64,000 bases of DNA from an uncultured Bacillota bacterium (GCA_949290645.1 CASESG010000001.1:193104-257103); one strand, 5' to 3'; counted from the first letter of the stretch, positions 32,724-44,505 are shown. Notes: generated by a model not told the origin, from the sequence alone. Program-made: numbers and translations.

Positions 32724-33348
32724 CTTCTTTCGTCGCGATCAGAAGCTGGATCGGAACGCCTTTTTCTCGGAATTTCCTTTCATATTCGGTGGGAGGAAGG
32801 AAGTCGACCGTCTCCGACAGGAAGGGGACGATGGTCTCGACACGGAAGAGGTTGCTGTCGACGAAGGATTCCGTCGAATCCTCGAAGAGGGGGACGTTGT
32901 CCGTGCGGAAGTAGATCTTGCCTCCCTTTTTGAGAAGGCGGTAATACTCCTTGAGAAGCTTGGGAGAGGAGAGGCGACGGTGGAGCTGTCTCTTCTTCGG
33001 CCAGGGATCGGGGAAGTTGATGTAGATGGCCTCGAACCTTCCGGTCGGAAGATAGGGGAAGAGCCTTTCGATGGGGGCGTGGACGATGAGGAAGTTGTCC
33101 TGCTCCTTCTTGACGGCGCTGGCTTTCTTCACGGCCGAGGCGAAGGCGTTGAGAGAGACCTCGACTCCGAGATACTTCCCTTTCGGATTCTTCTTCGAGA
33201 GGGAGAGCAGGAACCCTCCCAAACCGCATCCGATCTCCAGGTGGTCGAAGAACTTGAGGGAATCCTCTTTTAGCTCCGAGAAGGAACGGGAGATGTCCTT
33301 GTTCTGGGCCAGGACGTCCTTTGTCCAGGAGCGATGCCTGAGCCTCAT
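32713..33348 (-). CDS. trmB: tRNA (guanine-N7)-methyltransferase
   Basis: Forms m7G46 in the variable loop of tRNAs. 211 residues: SAM-binding LEIGCGLGGFLLSLSKK, then INFPDPWPKKRQLHRRL (the hallmark PDPW block), and the FRTDN motif. The ATG overlaps the dipeptidase stop by 4 nt. It is the last gene of the unit that includes comEA, comEC, coaX and the dipeptidase. Confidence 0.95.
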   Translation of the reverse strand: MRLRHRSWTKDVLAQNKDISRSFSELKEDSLKFFDHLEIGCGLGGFLLSLSKKNPKGKYLGVEVSLNAFASAVKKASAVKKEQDNFLIVHAPIERLFPYLPTGRFEAIYINFPDPWPKKRQLHRRLSSPKLLKEYYRLLKKGGKIYFRTDNVPLFEDSTESFVDSNLFRVETIVPFLSETVDFLPPTEYERKFREKGVPIQLLIATKEESR

Positions 33349-34751
33349 TTGTCCTCCTTCAGAAGCTGGACCAGGGAATCGATGGCATGGGCATAGATGA
33401 CCATGTTGTCCTGGAAGTCCGCAAGCGGGAAGAACTCGTCATCGCCGTGCATGCGATAGTCTCTCCCCGGGAACTGGGCTCCGAAGGCGACCGCATTGCG
33501 ACTCTCGCGGGCATAGGTTCCTCCGCCGATCGCCAGAGGCTTCGACTCCTTGTCTCCTGTTTCCTCTCGATAGGCGTTCACCAAGGCTTTGAGATAAGGG
33601 GACTCTAGGTCGAAGACGAAGCCCCGGGAACCGCCGAGGTTCTCGATCTCCGCCCCGGTGTTGAGGGCGCAGTTCTTCAGGACGTCTTCCTCGTCCATCG
33701 TCGAGGGGAAGCGGAGGTTGACGTAGACTTCGACTTTCTTGCCGTCATAGACGATCTTTCCGACGTTGTAGGAGGTGCAGTCGAAATCCTTGTCGCGGAA
33801 GTCTCCTCGGAAGCTCTCTCCCTTTCCGGAAGAGTAGTGTTCGAAGATGTCCCGAGCTCTCTTCTCGTCATAGAGATAGCCCAGGAACAGGAGCATGAAC
33901 AGTCCGGCGTTGAGACCTTCCCAAGGCATCGATCCATGGGCGGGCTTTCCGGTGACGGTGAGCTTGTCCCCTTCGATGGCGATGCGGACTTTGGGGTAGC
34001 GCTGGGAGAAGCGCATCGCAAGAAGCTTGGCTTCCTCGATGCGGGACTTGAGACGGACGGAGCACTTTGGGATGACGATGTTGAGCGCATCGCCACAGGA
34101 GAAGTCCTCGCAGTCGAGCTCACATTCATAGGTGGCCTTGTAGGCGTAGATGGATTTCTCGCCATAGATCACCGGATAGTCGGAATCGGGGGAGAAGCCG
34201 AAGGTCGGATATCCTTTCTTCATCGCATGCAGATAGTGATCGAGGCAAGAGGAACCTCTCTCCTCGTCTCCGCCGACGAAGAAGCGGATCTTCACTCCCT
34301 CGGTCCTCTTGTTGTCCATCAAGGCCTTCAAGGCAAAAAGACAGCTGATACCGGGGCCCTTGTCATCCGCCGCTCCTCTGCCGTAGAGGTTTCCTTCCTC
34401 CAGGGTGAGATGGAAAGGATCGTGCTTCCACCCTTCCTTGCGGACCGGGACGACATCGGCATGGGCATAGATGTCGAGCGTGTTCTTCCCTTCGCCATAG
34501 CAAAGCTCGGTGGCATAGCCGTCGCAGCGGTCAACCGAAAAGCCGAGTCTCTTTCCGAGGTCGGCGACGAAAGCGAGGGCCTTGTCGACATTCTCTCCGA
34601 AAGGTTTGTCCTTGCTCTTGCTCTTCTCGTCATAGACCGACGGGATGGCGACGAAGTCGGTAAGGACTTTGAGGGCTTCCTCTTGATAGGGAAGGACCAT
34701 CTGGGAATATTTCGAATCTTCGGTTGTGCGTTTTCCTTGGTTTGAACTCAT
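33345..34751 (-). CDS. M20 family dipeptidase (PepV/Sapep type)
   Basis: 468 residues. Metal ligands are visible in order: H and D in IYAHADVVPV, the bridging D in GRGAADDKGP, the catalytic pair in VGGDEERGSSC, D in FSPDSDYPV, and the final H of RMHGDDEFF. The length and the split lid domain fit the PepV/Sapep di- and tripeptidases, cytosolic Zn or Mn enzymes that recycle peptides. AGGAGG precedes the ATG and a TACAAT -10-like box lies upstream, so it may have a promoter in addition to readthrough from coaX. Confidence 0.88.
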   Translation of the reverse strand: MSSNQGKRTTEDSKYSQMVLPYQEEALKVLTDFVAIPSVYDEKSKSKDKPFGENVDKALAFVADLGKRLGFSVDRCDGYATELCYGEGKNTLDIYAHADVVPVRKEGWKHDPFHLTLEEGNLYGRGAADDKGPGISCLFALKALMDNKRTEGVKIRFFVGGDEERGSSCLDHYLHAMKKGYPTFGFSPDSDYPVIYGEKSIYAYKATYECELDCEDFSCGDALNIVIPKCSVRLKSRIEEAKLLAMRFSQRYPKVRIAIEGDKLTVTGKPAHGSMPWEGLNAGLFMLLFLGYLYDEKRARDIFEHYSSGKGESFRGDFRDKDFDCTSYNVGKIVYDGKKVEVYVNLRFPSTMDEEDVLKNCALNTGAEIENLGGSRGFVFDLESPYLKALVNAYREETGDKESKPLAIGGGTYARESRNAVAFGAQFPGRDYRMHGDDEFFPLADFQDNMVIYAHAIDSLVQLLKEDK

Positions 34752-34780
34752 GGAAACCTCCTGACAAAATCGTGCGTCCC

Positions 34781-35575
34781 TTATTGTATGTGATTCTCTT
34801 TCTTTTGACTACTTCGATCGTTCCGAAATCGGTTTCTTTCCTCATGGCAAAGCCGAAGCCCCTTCAGGCACCAGTCGCTGTCGCATTCGACTTGATCCCG
34901 GAAATCCTTGTCCAGAAAGGGAAGGATCCTTTCCTGGTTTCCGCCGGTGAGAAGGACCGTGGCTTTTTGAAGCGACGGCATTTTCCAAAGCTTCTCGACA
35001 TAGCCTTTAAGAAGGATGGCCGTCCCGTGATAGATGCCCGAGGCGATGCTCTCGTCGGTCTTCAAGGAAAGGAGAGGAACTTCCTTCACCTTCCCGAGCG
35101 TGGGTATCAAGGCAGCGTTCTTGGTCAGGCCGAGAGAGAAGTGATCAAGGCCGGGAAGAAGGACGCCACCCAGGAAGACCTTGTCCGGGGAGAGGGCGAG
35201 AATCTTGGTCGCCGTCCCCAGATCCAGGACGATGAGTCCGTCTTTCTCCTCTCGGGCGATGAGGTCGCAGAAGAGGTCTCCGCCCAGAATGTCGATGTTG
35301 TCGATCTCATATCCGTGGCTTGTGGCGAAAAAGCGCATCTTCTCCGCATCCAAAACCCAGGGCTTGAGAGAGAATTCCCTCAAAAGGTCGAGGCATTCCG
35401 CCGTCTTCCTTGGCACGACTGAGACGATGGCCGCTTCCGAGATCTGTTCTTCCGAAAGCAGTCGGCGAAGTCTTTCCTTAAAGCCTCGGACCAGCTTGAG
35501 TCTTTTGTCCTTTCCGGAACAGACTTGGACATCGATTGTCGTGTTTCCGATATCGATCAAAAGGAGAGAGTTCAT
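34781..35575 (-). CDS. coaX: Type III pantothenate kinase
   Basis: First step of coenzyme A synthesis, phosphorylating pantothenate with no feedback by CoA. 264 residues of the acetate-kinase-like fold: LIDIGNTTIDVQV at the start (phosphate 1 loop), VLDLGTATKI (phosphate 2), and GGVLLPGL. The start at 35575 is coupled to the comEC stop by ATGA; the frame is open far upstream but that part is antisense noise from comEC. TATAAT lies 6 nt before the ATG and may be fortuitous. Confidence 0.92.
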   Translation of the reverse strand: MNSLLLIDIGNTTIDVQVCSGKDKRLKLVRGFKERLRRLLSEEQISEAAIVSVVPRKTAECLDLLREFSLKPWVLDAEKMRFFATSHGYEIDNIDILGGDLFCDLIAREEKDGLIVLDLGTATKILALSPDKVFLGGVLLPGLDHFSLGLTKNAALIPTLGKVKEVPLLSLKTDESIASGIYHGTAILLKGYVEKLWKMPSLQKATVLLTGGNQERILPFLDKDFRDQVECDSDWCLKGLRLCHEERNRFRNDRSSQKKENHIQ

Positions 35576-37587
35576 GCCCCTATTATAGATAAGGATGGAA
35601 GGAAGCGAAAGGCGATTGTCCCTTCCTCGTCGGTCCTGTGATACTCGAGATTCAATTCCTCGAGGGTCATAATTGTCTCGGGGGAGGGGTGATCGTAAAG
35701 GTTGTCGACACCGACGGAGAGGATGGAGACTTCCGGGGAGAGAAAGGAGAGGAATTCGCGGCTGGAGCTGGTCTTGGAGCCGTGGTGAGCCAGGCGGAGG
35801 ATGTCGCAGCTCAGATTCGGATATTGTTCCATGATCTTCCTTTCCACCTCCTTGGGAGCATCGCCCATGATCAGGATCTCCTTCTCTTCCAAGGAGAAGG
35901 AGTAGACGGCCGACTGTGAGTTGCTGTCTCCCTCGGCCCAAAGGTTGAGATTCTCAATCTCGACTCCTCCGATATCGATTGTCCCCTGATCGAGAAAGTC
36001 GTATCCGTCCAGAACCTTCTCGACGGGAAAGTTCTCTTTCAGGCTTTCCAAGGCTCCGTAATGGTCGAAGTCGTAATGCGTGATCAAGACCGCATCCAGA
36101 GAAGTGATCTTCAGGGACTTGAAGTAGGGAATGAGGCATTCCTTGGCCAGGTCGTCGTAGAGACTTCCGCCCGTGTCGATCAGGAAGTTCGACCTTCCGT
36201 TTCGGACGAGGGTGCAGTCTCCCTGGCCGACGTCGATGAAATGAATCTCGACGTGATTGGAGAAGTCGGGAAGGAAGACAAGGCCCAAACAGGCGAGGAC
36301 TCCCATCGTGGCAAAAAAGAACAACTTCTTCATCCGATAGGTGAGGAAGACGAGAGCGAAAAGAAGCAAGGCATAGAAGAAGAGGAAAAACAGCAAGGCG
36401 GGCCTTCCCGAGACCAGGGAAGGAGAGAGAGCGACCACCTTTTCCGAGAGAAAGAAGAGGAAATGACAAAGGGGAGAAAGAAGAAAACCAACAGGAGGAA
36501 GGACAAAGAGGAAGAGGGAGAGAAGAAAGAGGAGATGGCTCAGGGGAGTCAGAAGCATCTGCACGGCCGGAGCGAGGATGTAGAACTCATATTGCTGAGA
36601 GAGACGATAGGGAAGAAAGAAGAGAGTGAGAAAAAGAAAGAAGAAGACTTTTCCTTTTGCCATCTTTCGCAGTGGAAAGAAACGCAAGATGAAGAGAAAA
36701 GGAAAGCTGTAGTAGAAGGAAGGGGAGATCAGGAAGTAGGGATTGAAGACAAGCATGAAAAGGGCGACAAGGGAAAGGAGATTAAGGGAGGAGATTTTCT
36801 TCTTGAACAGACGGTTGAAAAAGGTGAAGAGTTGAAGAAGGAAAATCCTCACCATCGAGCTGCGAAAGAGGGAGAAGATGAGAAAGAGAAGGGAAATCAG
36901 CAGGGAGAGCAACTGATAGCAGTCTCTCCCTTTCCGGCCCAAGAACTTGTTCAGCAGGAAGAGCAGGAAGGAGAGATGGAAGCCTCCCAAGGCCAAGAGG
37001 GATGTCCAGCCCAGGGATTCGATCTGGGAATGGGAGGAGAGGGAAGAGAGGGAATTTCCGAAGAGTAGGCTGTCGACAAGAGGTTGGCTCTCTTCGTCGA
37101 GATTCCGAAAGAGATATTCCTTCAGCCTGGAGAGGTTCAGCTTCGAAGAGAAGAGAATCTCATTTTTCTCGACCTGGAGCTGGTGAAACACGCCTTCGGT
37201 CTTGAGGTAGTTCTCGAAGTCGAAGGACTGCTCGTAGTGCCGGAAATGAAACTCCTCTCCAGTCCCCTTCAGACGGAGCAGGCTGAAGAGGTTGTTCTCC
37301 CCTTGATCGTAATAGAGATAGCGTCCCTTGAAGGAGAAGAGGAGGCAATAGCTCTCCTTTCTTCCGATGACAAGGAACGTCCCTTCGACCGGCCCGGAAT
37401 TCCCTTTCGGAAAGAGGAAGAAAAGCAGGAGAGAAAGGCCGAGAAAGACAAGGGAGAGCACAAGTTCCTTCTTTTTCCTGCGGCGGAAAAGAAAATAGGC
37501 CAGGGGAAGAAAGAGCAGGAGGAAAAAGGGAGAGTAGAGAAAGGAGATCGCTCCCAGGACGAAAGCCAGAATGGAAAAGAAGAACAT
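35572..37587 (-). CDS. comEC: DNA uptake channel protein ComEC/Rec2
   Basis: Membrane channel that imports single-stranded DNA during transformation. 671 residues: three N-terminal membrane segments, an OB-like external part (about 70-150), many helices from about 175 to 440 forming the competence domain, and a C-terminal metallo-beta-lactamase domain from about 455. That domain has HFIDVGQGDCTLV, ITHYDFDHYG (the full HxDxDH metal motif) and LAHHGSKTSS. Follows comEA by 1-2 nt. Helicase ComFA and pilus genes are not in this window. Confidence 0.93.
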   Translation of the reverse strand: MFFFSILAFVLGAISFLYSPFFLLLFLPLAYFLFRRRKKKELVLSLVFLGLSLLLFFLFPKGNSGPVEGTFLVIGRKESYCLLFSFKGRYLYYDQGENNLFSLLRLKGTGEEFHFRHYEQSFDFENYLKTEGVFHQLQVEKNEILFSSKLNLSRLKEYLFRNLDEESQPLVDSLLFGNSLSSLSSHSQIESLGWTSLLALGGFHLSFLLFLLNKFLGRKGRDCYQLLSLLISLLFLIFSLFRSSMVRIFLLQLFTFFNRLFKKKISSLNLLSLVALFMLVFNPYFLISPSFYYSFPFLFILRFFPLRKMAKGKVFFFLFLTLFFLPYRLSQQYEFYILAPAVQMLLTPLSHLLFLLSLFLFVLPPVGFLLSPLCHFLFFLSEKVVALSPSLVSGRPALLFFLFFYALLLFALVFLTYRMKKLFFFATMGVLACLGLVFLPDFSNHVEIHFIDVGQGDCTLVRNGRSNFLIDTGGSLYDDLAKECLIPYFKSLKITSLDAVLITHYDFDHYGALESLKENFPVEKVLDGYDFLDQGTIDIGGVEIENLNLWAEGDSNSQSAVYSFSLEEKEILIMGDAPKEVERKIMEQYPNLSCDILRLAHHGSKTSSSREFLSFLSPEVSILSVGVDNLYDHPSPETIMTLEELNLEYHRTDEEGTIAFRFLPSLSIIGA

Positions 37588-37588
37588 C

Positions 37589-38137
37589 TCAGAAGAGACA
37601 GATCTTGTTCTTCACCTTGTTGAAGGTCGCTTCCCCGATCCCCTTGACGTTGAGGATCTCCTCCAGGACCTGGAAGTCGCCGTTCTCTTCGCGATAGGAG
37701 ATGAGGTTGGAAGCCTGGGAGGAGTTGAATCCGACTTCCTTGAGCTCGGTCTCGTTGGCGAGGTTGATGTTGACCTTTGCGATGGTCTCCTCGACGCAGA
37801 TGTCCGGGACTTCGCTCACGGGCGGAATGTAGAAGGAGACGTAGGAACCGATGTAGATGGAGGAGTTGTAGGCCTTGCTGTCGGCCTTGCTGGTCACTCC
37901 TCCGGCCATCGCAATCAGGGTCCCGAGGGTCTCTTCCGGGGAGATGGTGTAGTCCCCAGGATGGTTGACCTCGCCCGAGATGTTGACTCGGACGTCTCCC
38001 TCCTCGATGACCTCCTGGGTGGTCTCGCCGTTGAGGACATTGCTGTCATTGTTGGCGGCTGAGGATTTGGAGATGACGGAGAAAGCGATGATCGTCACGA
38101 CGGTGATGACAAGGCCGATGATGATGGTTTTGAGCAT
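37589..38137 (-). CDS. comEA: DNA receptor ComEA
   Basis: Captures double-stranded DNA outside the membrane and passes it to ComEC. 182 residues: one N-terminal membrane helix, an SLBB domain at about 45-115 (VNISGEVNHPGDYTISPEETLGTL), and a helix-hairpin-helix pair at the end (VNINLANETELKEVGFNSSQASNLISYREENG, then ILNVKGIGEATFNKVK). The only SD candidate, AAGGAGG, sits 12 nt upstream inside the 3' arm of the terminator-like hairpin at 38144-38182. Confidence 0.93.
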   Translation of the reverse strand: MLKTIIIGLVITVVTIIAFSVISKSSAANNDSNVLNGETTQEVIEEGDVRVNISGEVNHPGDYTISPEETLGTLIAMAGGVTSKADSKAYNSSIYIGSYVSFYIPPVSEVPDICVEETIAKVNINLANETELKEVGFNSSQASNLISYREENGDFQVLEEILNVKGIGEATFNKVKNKICLF

Positions 38138-38143
38138 GATACG

Positions 38144-38182
38144 AAAAAACCTCCTTCACCCTTATTGCCGGGGAAGGAGGCC
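38144..38182 (-). terminator. Terminator between greA and comEA
   Basis: Minus-strand CCTCCTTC pairs with GAAGGAGG around a 15-nt loop and is followed by TTTTTT. It ends greA transcripts, and its 3' arm is also the comEA ribosome site. Confidence 0.75.
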
Positions 38183-38217
38183 TTTGTTCACGTATTTGGG
38201 AGCGAAAGAGAAAAAGC

Positions 38218-38709
38218 TTAGTTTTCTTCGACGTTTTCGATGAGCATGGAGTAGGGCTTGACCGCATCGACCTCGACCGTGTCGCCGGCCCGATGGCCAA
38301 GGACGGCAAGGGCGACAGGGCAGGTGTTGGAAATCTTTCCCTGAAGCGGATTGGCTTCGGCCGAGCCGACGATGGTGAAGGTGGTGCGGGTGTTCTTGCT
38401 GATGTTCAGGACGGTGATCTTTCCTCCTCCCAGACGGCAGGTCTTCAAGTCGGTGGCGCTGAGAGCGGCATCGTCGAGGATCGTCGCATGGTCGAGGGTG
38501 TACTGGAGGCGGTTGATCTCGGTCTCGATCTCCTGGAGACGATCGCGGGCGCTGTCGTAGTCGGCGTTTTCGCTGAGGTCGCCTTGCGAGCGGGCCAGGT
38601 TGAGGTCGGAGAGGGCGCGGGGCTTCTCGACGTCGATCAGCTGGGCAAGCTTCTTCTCGATCGCGGCCTTGCCGGCTTTTGTCAACACTTCCTTGTCGTT
38701 ATCGTTCAT
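38218..38709 (-). CDS. greA: Transcript cleavage factor GreA
   Basis: Rescues backtracked RNA polymerase. 163 residues: an N-terminal coiled coil with the tip acidic pair in DLSENADYDSARDRLQEIE, and the C-terminal FKBP-like domain (ILDDAALSATDLKTCRLGGGKITV...GHRAGDTVEV). The start MNDNDKEV at 38709 is preceded by GAGG; the open frame extends 24 nt further. Extended -10 promoter upstream. Confidence 0.93.
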   Translation of the reverse strand: MNDNDKEVLTKAGKAAIEKKLAQLIDVEKPRALSDLNLARSQGDLSENADYDSARDRLQEIETEINRLQYTLDHATILDDAALSATDLKTCRLGGGKITVLNISKNTRTTFTIVGSAEANPLQGKISNTCPVALAVLGHRAGDTVEVDAVKPYSMLIENVEEN

Positions 38710-38738
38710 TGTGCATACCTCGTTTTCAAGCAAAAAAC

Positions 38739-38747
38739 ATTATATCA
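38739..38747 (-). promoter_or_regulatory. Extended -10 promoter of greA
   Basis: Minus-strand TGATATAAT (TGn plus TATAAT) lies 29 nt upstream of the ATG; no good -35 is visible. Confidence 0.6.
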
Positions 38748-38792
38748 CAAGTGTGGTCTCTTGCGGTTCCTCAATCACAAGAGGAAAGGGAG

Positions 38793-41526
<2,734 letters not shown>

Positions 41527-41531
41527 GATTT

Positions 41532-43046
41532 TTACTGCTGCATACCCGTGCGGACATCGCCGACTGCCGTCTGAATCTTCTTCTTCGTCTCATCGGAAAG
41601 GAGATGGGTTTCCTTGATCGTCTGGTAGACATCGGGCATGTGGTTGTGGATGTAGAGGCTGATGCTAACCAAAGTCTCGTGGATCTTCTCGATGGGGATG
41701 TCGTCGATGAGCTTGTTCTGGGCGATGAAGATGTCGACGATCTCGTCTTCCATCGTCAAAGGAGCATACTGTTTCTGCTTGAGGACTTCCATCAGGACAG
41801 CACCGTGGCGCAGGACGTTCTTGGTGACCTGGTCGAGATCCGATCCGAAGCGGGAGAAGTCGAGAAGCTCGGCATAGCTTGCCAGCTCGATCTTGATGGA
41901 GGCGGCGACGGACTTCATGGCCTTGATCTGGGCCGCGGAGCCGACACGGGAAACGGAGAGCCCGGAGTCGATGGCCGGTCTTTGTCCGGCATTGAAAAGC
42001 TCCGTCTTCAGGAAGATCTGCCCATCGGTGATAGAGATGACATTTGTCGGAATGTAGGAGGAGATGTCTCCAGCCTGGGTCTCGACGATCGGAAGGGCGG
42101 TAATCGATCCTCCTCCGAGCTTGTCGCTCAGGTGGCAGGCTCTCTCCAGAAGTCTCGAATGGAGGTAGAAGATGTCGCCCGGATAGGCTTCTCTACCGGG
42201 GCTTCTCTTCAGAAGCAGGGAGAGGGCACGATAGGCGACGGCATGCTTGGAGAGGTCGTCATAGATGATCAGGACATCCTTTCCCCTCTTCTCCCAATAT
42301 TCGGCGATGGTCGTGGCGGCATAGGGAGCGACATAGAGCATCGGGGCGGATTCGCTGGCCGAGGCATTGACGATGACCGTGTATTTCAGGGCATCGAAGG
42401 ACTTGAGCTTGTCGACAATCTGGGCGATGGTCGAATTCTTCTGGCCGATGGCGCAATAGACGCAGAGGACGTCCTTTCCCTTCTGGTTGATGATGGTGTC
42501 GATGGCGATGGCCGTCTTTCCCGTCTGTCGATCGCCGATGATCAATTCTCTTTGTCCCTTGCCAATCGGAATCATGGAATCGATGGCCTTGATTCCTGTC
42601 TCGAGCGGTTCGTTGACCGGCTGTCGGTCCATGATGGCAGGAGCGGGGGCTTCGATCGGCATGGTGCCGTCGTTCTTGATCTCGCCAAGGCCGTCGATCG
42701 GTTGGCCCAGGGCGTTGACGACTCTTCCCAAAAGGGCATCGCCGACCGGGACGGATACGACCGTTCCGGTTCTCTTGACCTCGTCGCCCTCGTAGATCTC
42801 CGTGTCCCGTCCGAGGATGACGGCTCCGACGGAGTCTTCCTCCAGGTTCATGACCATGCCGTAGACGCCGTGCCTGAAGAGGAGAAGCTCGCCATACATG
42901 GCCTTGTCCAGGCCATAGATGGTGGCAATGCCGTCTCCGATCGAGACGACGCTTCCGACATCGCTGGTTTCGATTGTGTTCTCATAGCTCTCGATCTCTT
43001 TCTTGATCAGGTTGCTGATGAGATTGATATTGGATTGATCTGGCAT
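41532..43046 (-). CDS. atpA: ATP synthase alpha subunit
   Basis: Non-catalytic nucleotide-binding subunit of F1. 504 residues: P-loop GDRQTGKTA, the [12 protein letters not shown] start of the beta-barrel, [14 protein letters not shown] with the Arg finger near it, and the usual helical C-terminus. Spacing of 5-13 nt to its neighbours supports one operon. Confidence 0.98.
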   Translation of the reverse strand: MPDQSNINLISNLIKKEIESYENTIETSDVGSVVSIGDGIATIYGLDKAMYGELLLFRHGVYGMVMNLEEDSVGAVILGRDTEIYEGDEVKRTGTVVSVPVGDALLGRVVNALGQPIDGLGEIKNDGTMPIEAPAPAIMDRQPVNEPLETGIKAIDSMIPIGKGQRELIIGDRQTGKTAIAIDTIINQKGKDVLCVYCAIGQKNSTIAQIVDKLKSFDALKYTVIVNASASESAPMLYVAPYAATTIAEYWEKRGKDVLIIYDDLSKHAVAYRALSLLLKRSPGREAYPGDIFYLHSRLLERACHLSDKLGGGSITALPIVETQAGDISSYIPTNVISITDGQIFLKTELFNAGQRPAIDSGLSVSRVGSAAQIKAMKSVAASIKIELASYAELLDFSRFGSDLDQVTKNVLRHGAVLMEVLKQKQYAPLTMEDEIVDIFIAQNKLIDDIPIEKIHETLVSISLYIHNHMPDVYQTIKETHLLSDETKKKIQTAVGDVRTGMQQ

Positions 43047-43059
43047 TGCCTATCCTCCC

Positions 43060-43605
43060 TTACTCGTCCTTCCCGTAGAGAAGTCGTTCCTTGATGGTCT
43101 CGATCTTGGTGTCGATGGAATAGTCGTAGAGATGGTCTTCGATCTGGACCTTCATTCCGCCGATGACCTTCTTGTCCAGGACGAATTCCAGAATGACGGT
43201 CCTTTTGTATTTGCGCGAAAAGGCCTTCTCGAGGCGGACAAGAGTCGAGTCGTCCAAATCGAAAGGGGAGAAGACCTTTCCCCGAAGGATGCCGAGCTTC
43301 TTGTCGAAGAGTTCCCCGAAGGCCTTGTAGATCGATTCGAAATGCTTGATGCCCTTGTTGCGGACAAGGATCTTCAGAAAGCCGATCACGGCCGGGGAGA
43401 CTTTCTCCTCTTCGAAGACGCGGTCGATCGATTGGATGCGAGTCTCGGTATCCAGAAGCTCCGATTCGAGGAACTTGAGGTATTCCGGATATCTCTTCAG
43501 GCACAGGTTGACGAGGGCCAAGTCGTTGTTGTAGCAGACGCACCGGTCTTCCTCGACGGCGACCTGGAAGATGGCCGAAGCATAGTGAAGATGGAGCGGA
43601 TTCAT
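43060..43605 (-). CDS. atpH: ATP synthase delta subunit
   Basis: Peripheral-stalk connector between b and alpha. 181 residues: helical N-terminal domain (YASAIFQVAVEE) and a C-terminal strand-helix part (VILEFVLDKKVIGGMKVQIEDHLYDYS), as in OSCP/delta. Starts 1 nt after the atpF stop. Confidence 0.93.
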   Translation of the reverse strand: MNPLHLHYASAIFQVAVEEDRCVCYNNDLALVNLCLKRYPEYLKFLESELLDTETRIQSIDRVFEEEKVSPAVIGFLKILVRNKGIKHFESIYKAFGELFDKKLGILRGKVFSPFDLDDSTLVRLEKAFSRKYKRTVILEFVLDKKVIGGMKVQIEDHLYDYSIDTKIETIKERLLYGKDE

Positions 43606-43606
43606 G

Positions 43607-44203
43607 TCAGTTGCCCTTGTCCATGTCGTTCAGGAACTGGTCGATCATCTTGTCGTTGTCTTCCTTGGTGAGTTCCCGCCCCAGGATTTCCTTTGAGGCA
43701 TCCAAGGCGTTCTGGATGATCTTGTCGTGCGTGTCACGGTCGAGGCTCTTCTTGCGCTCCTCGATTTCCTTCTCGCCTTGCTGACGGCGCAGTTCGATGC
43801 TCTCCTGGGCCTTGTCCATCATCTGCTTGGCCTCTTCCATCGCCTGCCTTCGCGCATCCTCGACGATCGTGTTGGCCTTGATGCGACTGGCCGTGATGTT
43901 GCTGTTGGCTTCTTCTTCGGCCTTCTTGGCGTTCTTCAGGTGTTCGTCGCTCTCGTCGAGATTCTTCTTGACGTATTCCCTTCGGGCATCGAGCTTCTTC
44001 TTGATCGGCTTGTAGCCGAAGACGATCACCACGACGACCATCACGAGAAAAGCACCCAACTGGGCGAGGGTCACGTAGAGGTTCGGGATGGAGTCGTTGA
44101 TGGTCTCGGTGATGCTTTCGCTGGCGGAGTCGAGGGAGCAGGAGGAAAGCAGGAAAACGCTAGGCAAAAGGCCAGCGACAAGGGTGAGAAGCTTCTTCTT
44201 CAT
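43607..44203 (-). CDS. atpF: ATP synthase b subunit with lipoprotein signal
   Basis: Peripheral stalk. 198 residues: one membrane helix at about 48-70 (LGAFLVMVVVVIVFGYKPI) and a long charged coiled-coil (LDARREYVKKNLDESDEHLKNAKKAEEEAN). In front of the helix lies an extra MKKKLLTLVAGLLPSVFLLSSC, a lipoprotein signal with lipobox LLSSC. A lipid-anchored b subunit is known from Mollicutes. Order between atpE and atpH is standard. The ribosome site is weak. Confidence 0.95.
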   Translation of the reverse strand: MKKKLLTLVAGLLPSVFLLSSCSLDSASESITETINDSIPNLYVTLAQLGAFLVMVVVVIVFGYKPIKKKLDARREYVKKNLDESDEHLKNAKKAEEEANSNITASRIKANTIVEDARRQAMEEAKQMMDKAQESIELRRQQGEKEIEERKKSLDRDTHDKIIQNALDASKEILGRELTKEDNDKMIDQFLNDMDKGN

Positions 44204-44223
44204 CGTCCAAAGCTTTTTTTCGT

Positions 44224-44505
44224 TTAGGCCACGAAAAGAAGGAGCATGGCGATGATGAGCAGGTAGATGGCGACGGTCTCGACCAAGGCGACACCGATGA
44301 GCATGGTTGTTCTCATCTTGGAAGCCGCTTCCGGATTTCTCGCTGTTCCGTTGAGGGTGAAGATGACGGCAAGGGCCTCCAAAGTCCCGACGACGGCAAG
44401 GGCGACGGCGATGATGGCGATGACCCAGAACTTGGCCGTGTTGGCCGGGTCGAAGGTCGGGGCAGAAGTCGAGTCTGCCAAGAAGTTGATGACATCGAGA
44501 GACAT
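44224..44505 (-). CDS. atpE: ATP synthase c subunit with two membrane carboxylates
   Basis: Forms the rotor ring. 93 residues, two membrane helices joined by the polar loop ARNPEA. Helix 2 carries the ion-binding Glu76 with Thr77 and Tyr81. Helix 1 carries a second Glu43, exactly 13 residues before the loop Arg, where Na+-binding rings have Gln (Gln32 of Ilyobacter). This matches the two-carboxylate pattern described in Fusobacterium. The Gly-x-Gly repeat of helix 1 is largely replaced by Leu, Val and Ala. An N-terminal extension of about 20 residues precedes helix 1. SD AAAGGAGG upstream. Confidence 0.96.
   Translation of the reverse strand: MSLDVINFLADSTSAPTFDPANTAKFWVIAIIAVALAVVGTLEALAVIFTLNGTARNPEAASKMRTTMLIGVALVETVAIYLLIIAMLLLFVA

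Noticed and set aside
35576..35585. Independent promoter for coaX from TATAAT 6 nt before its ATG
   Set aside because: coaX is coupled to comEC by ATGA, and the box lies inside the comEC coding end with no -35; probably chance.
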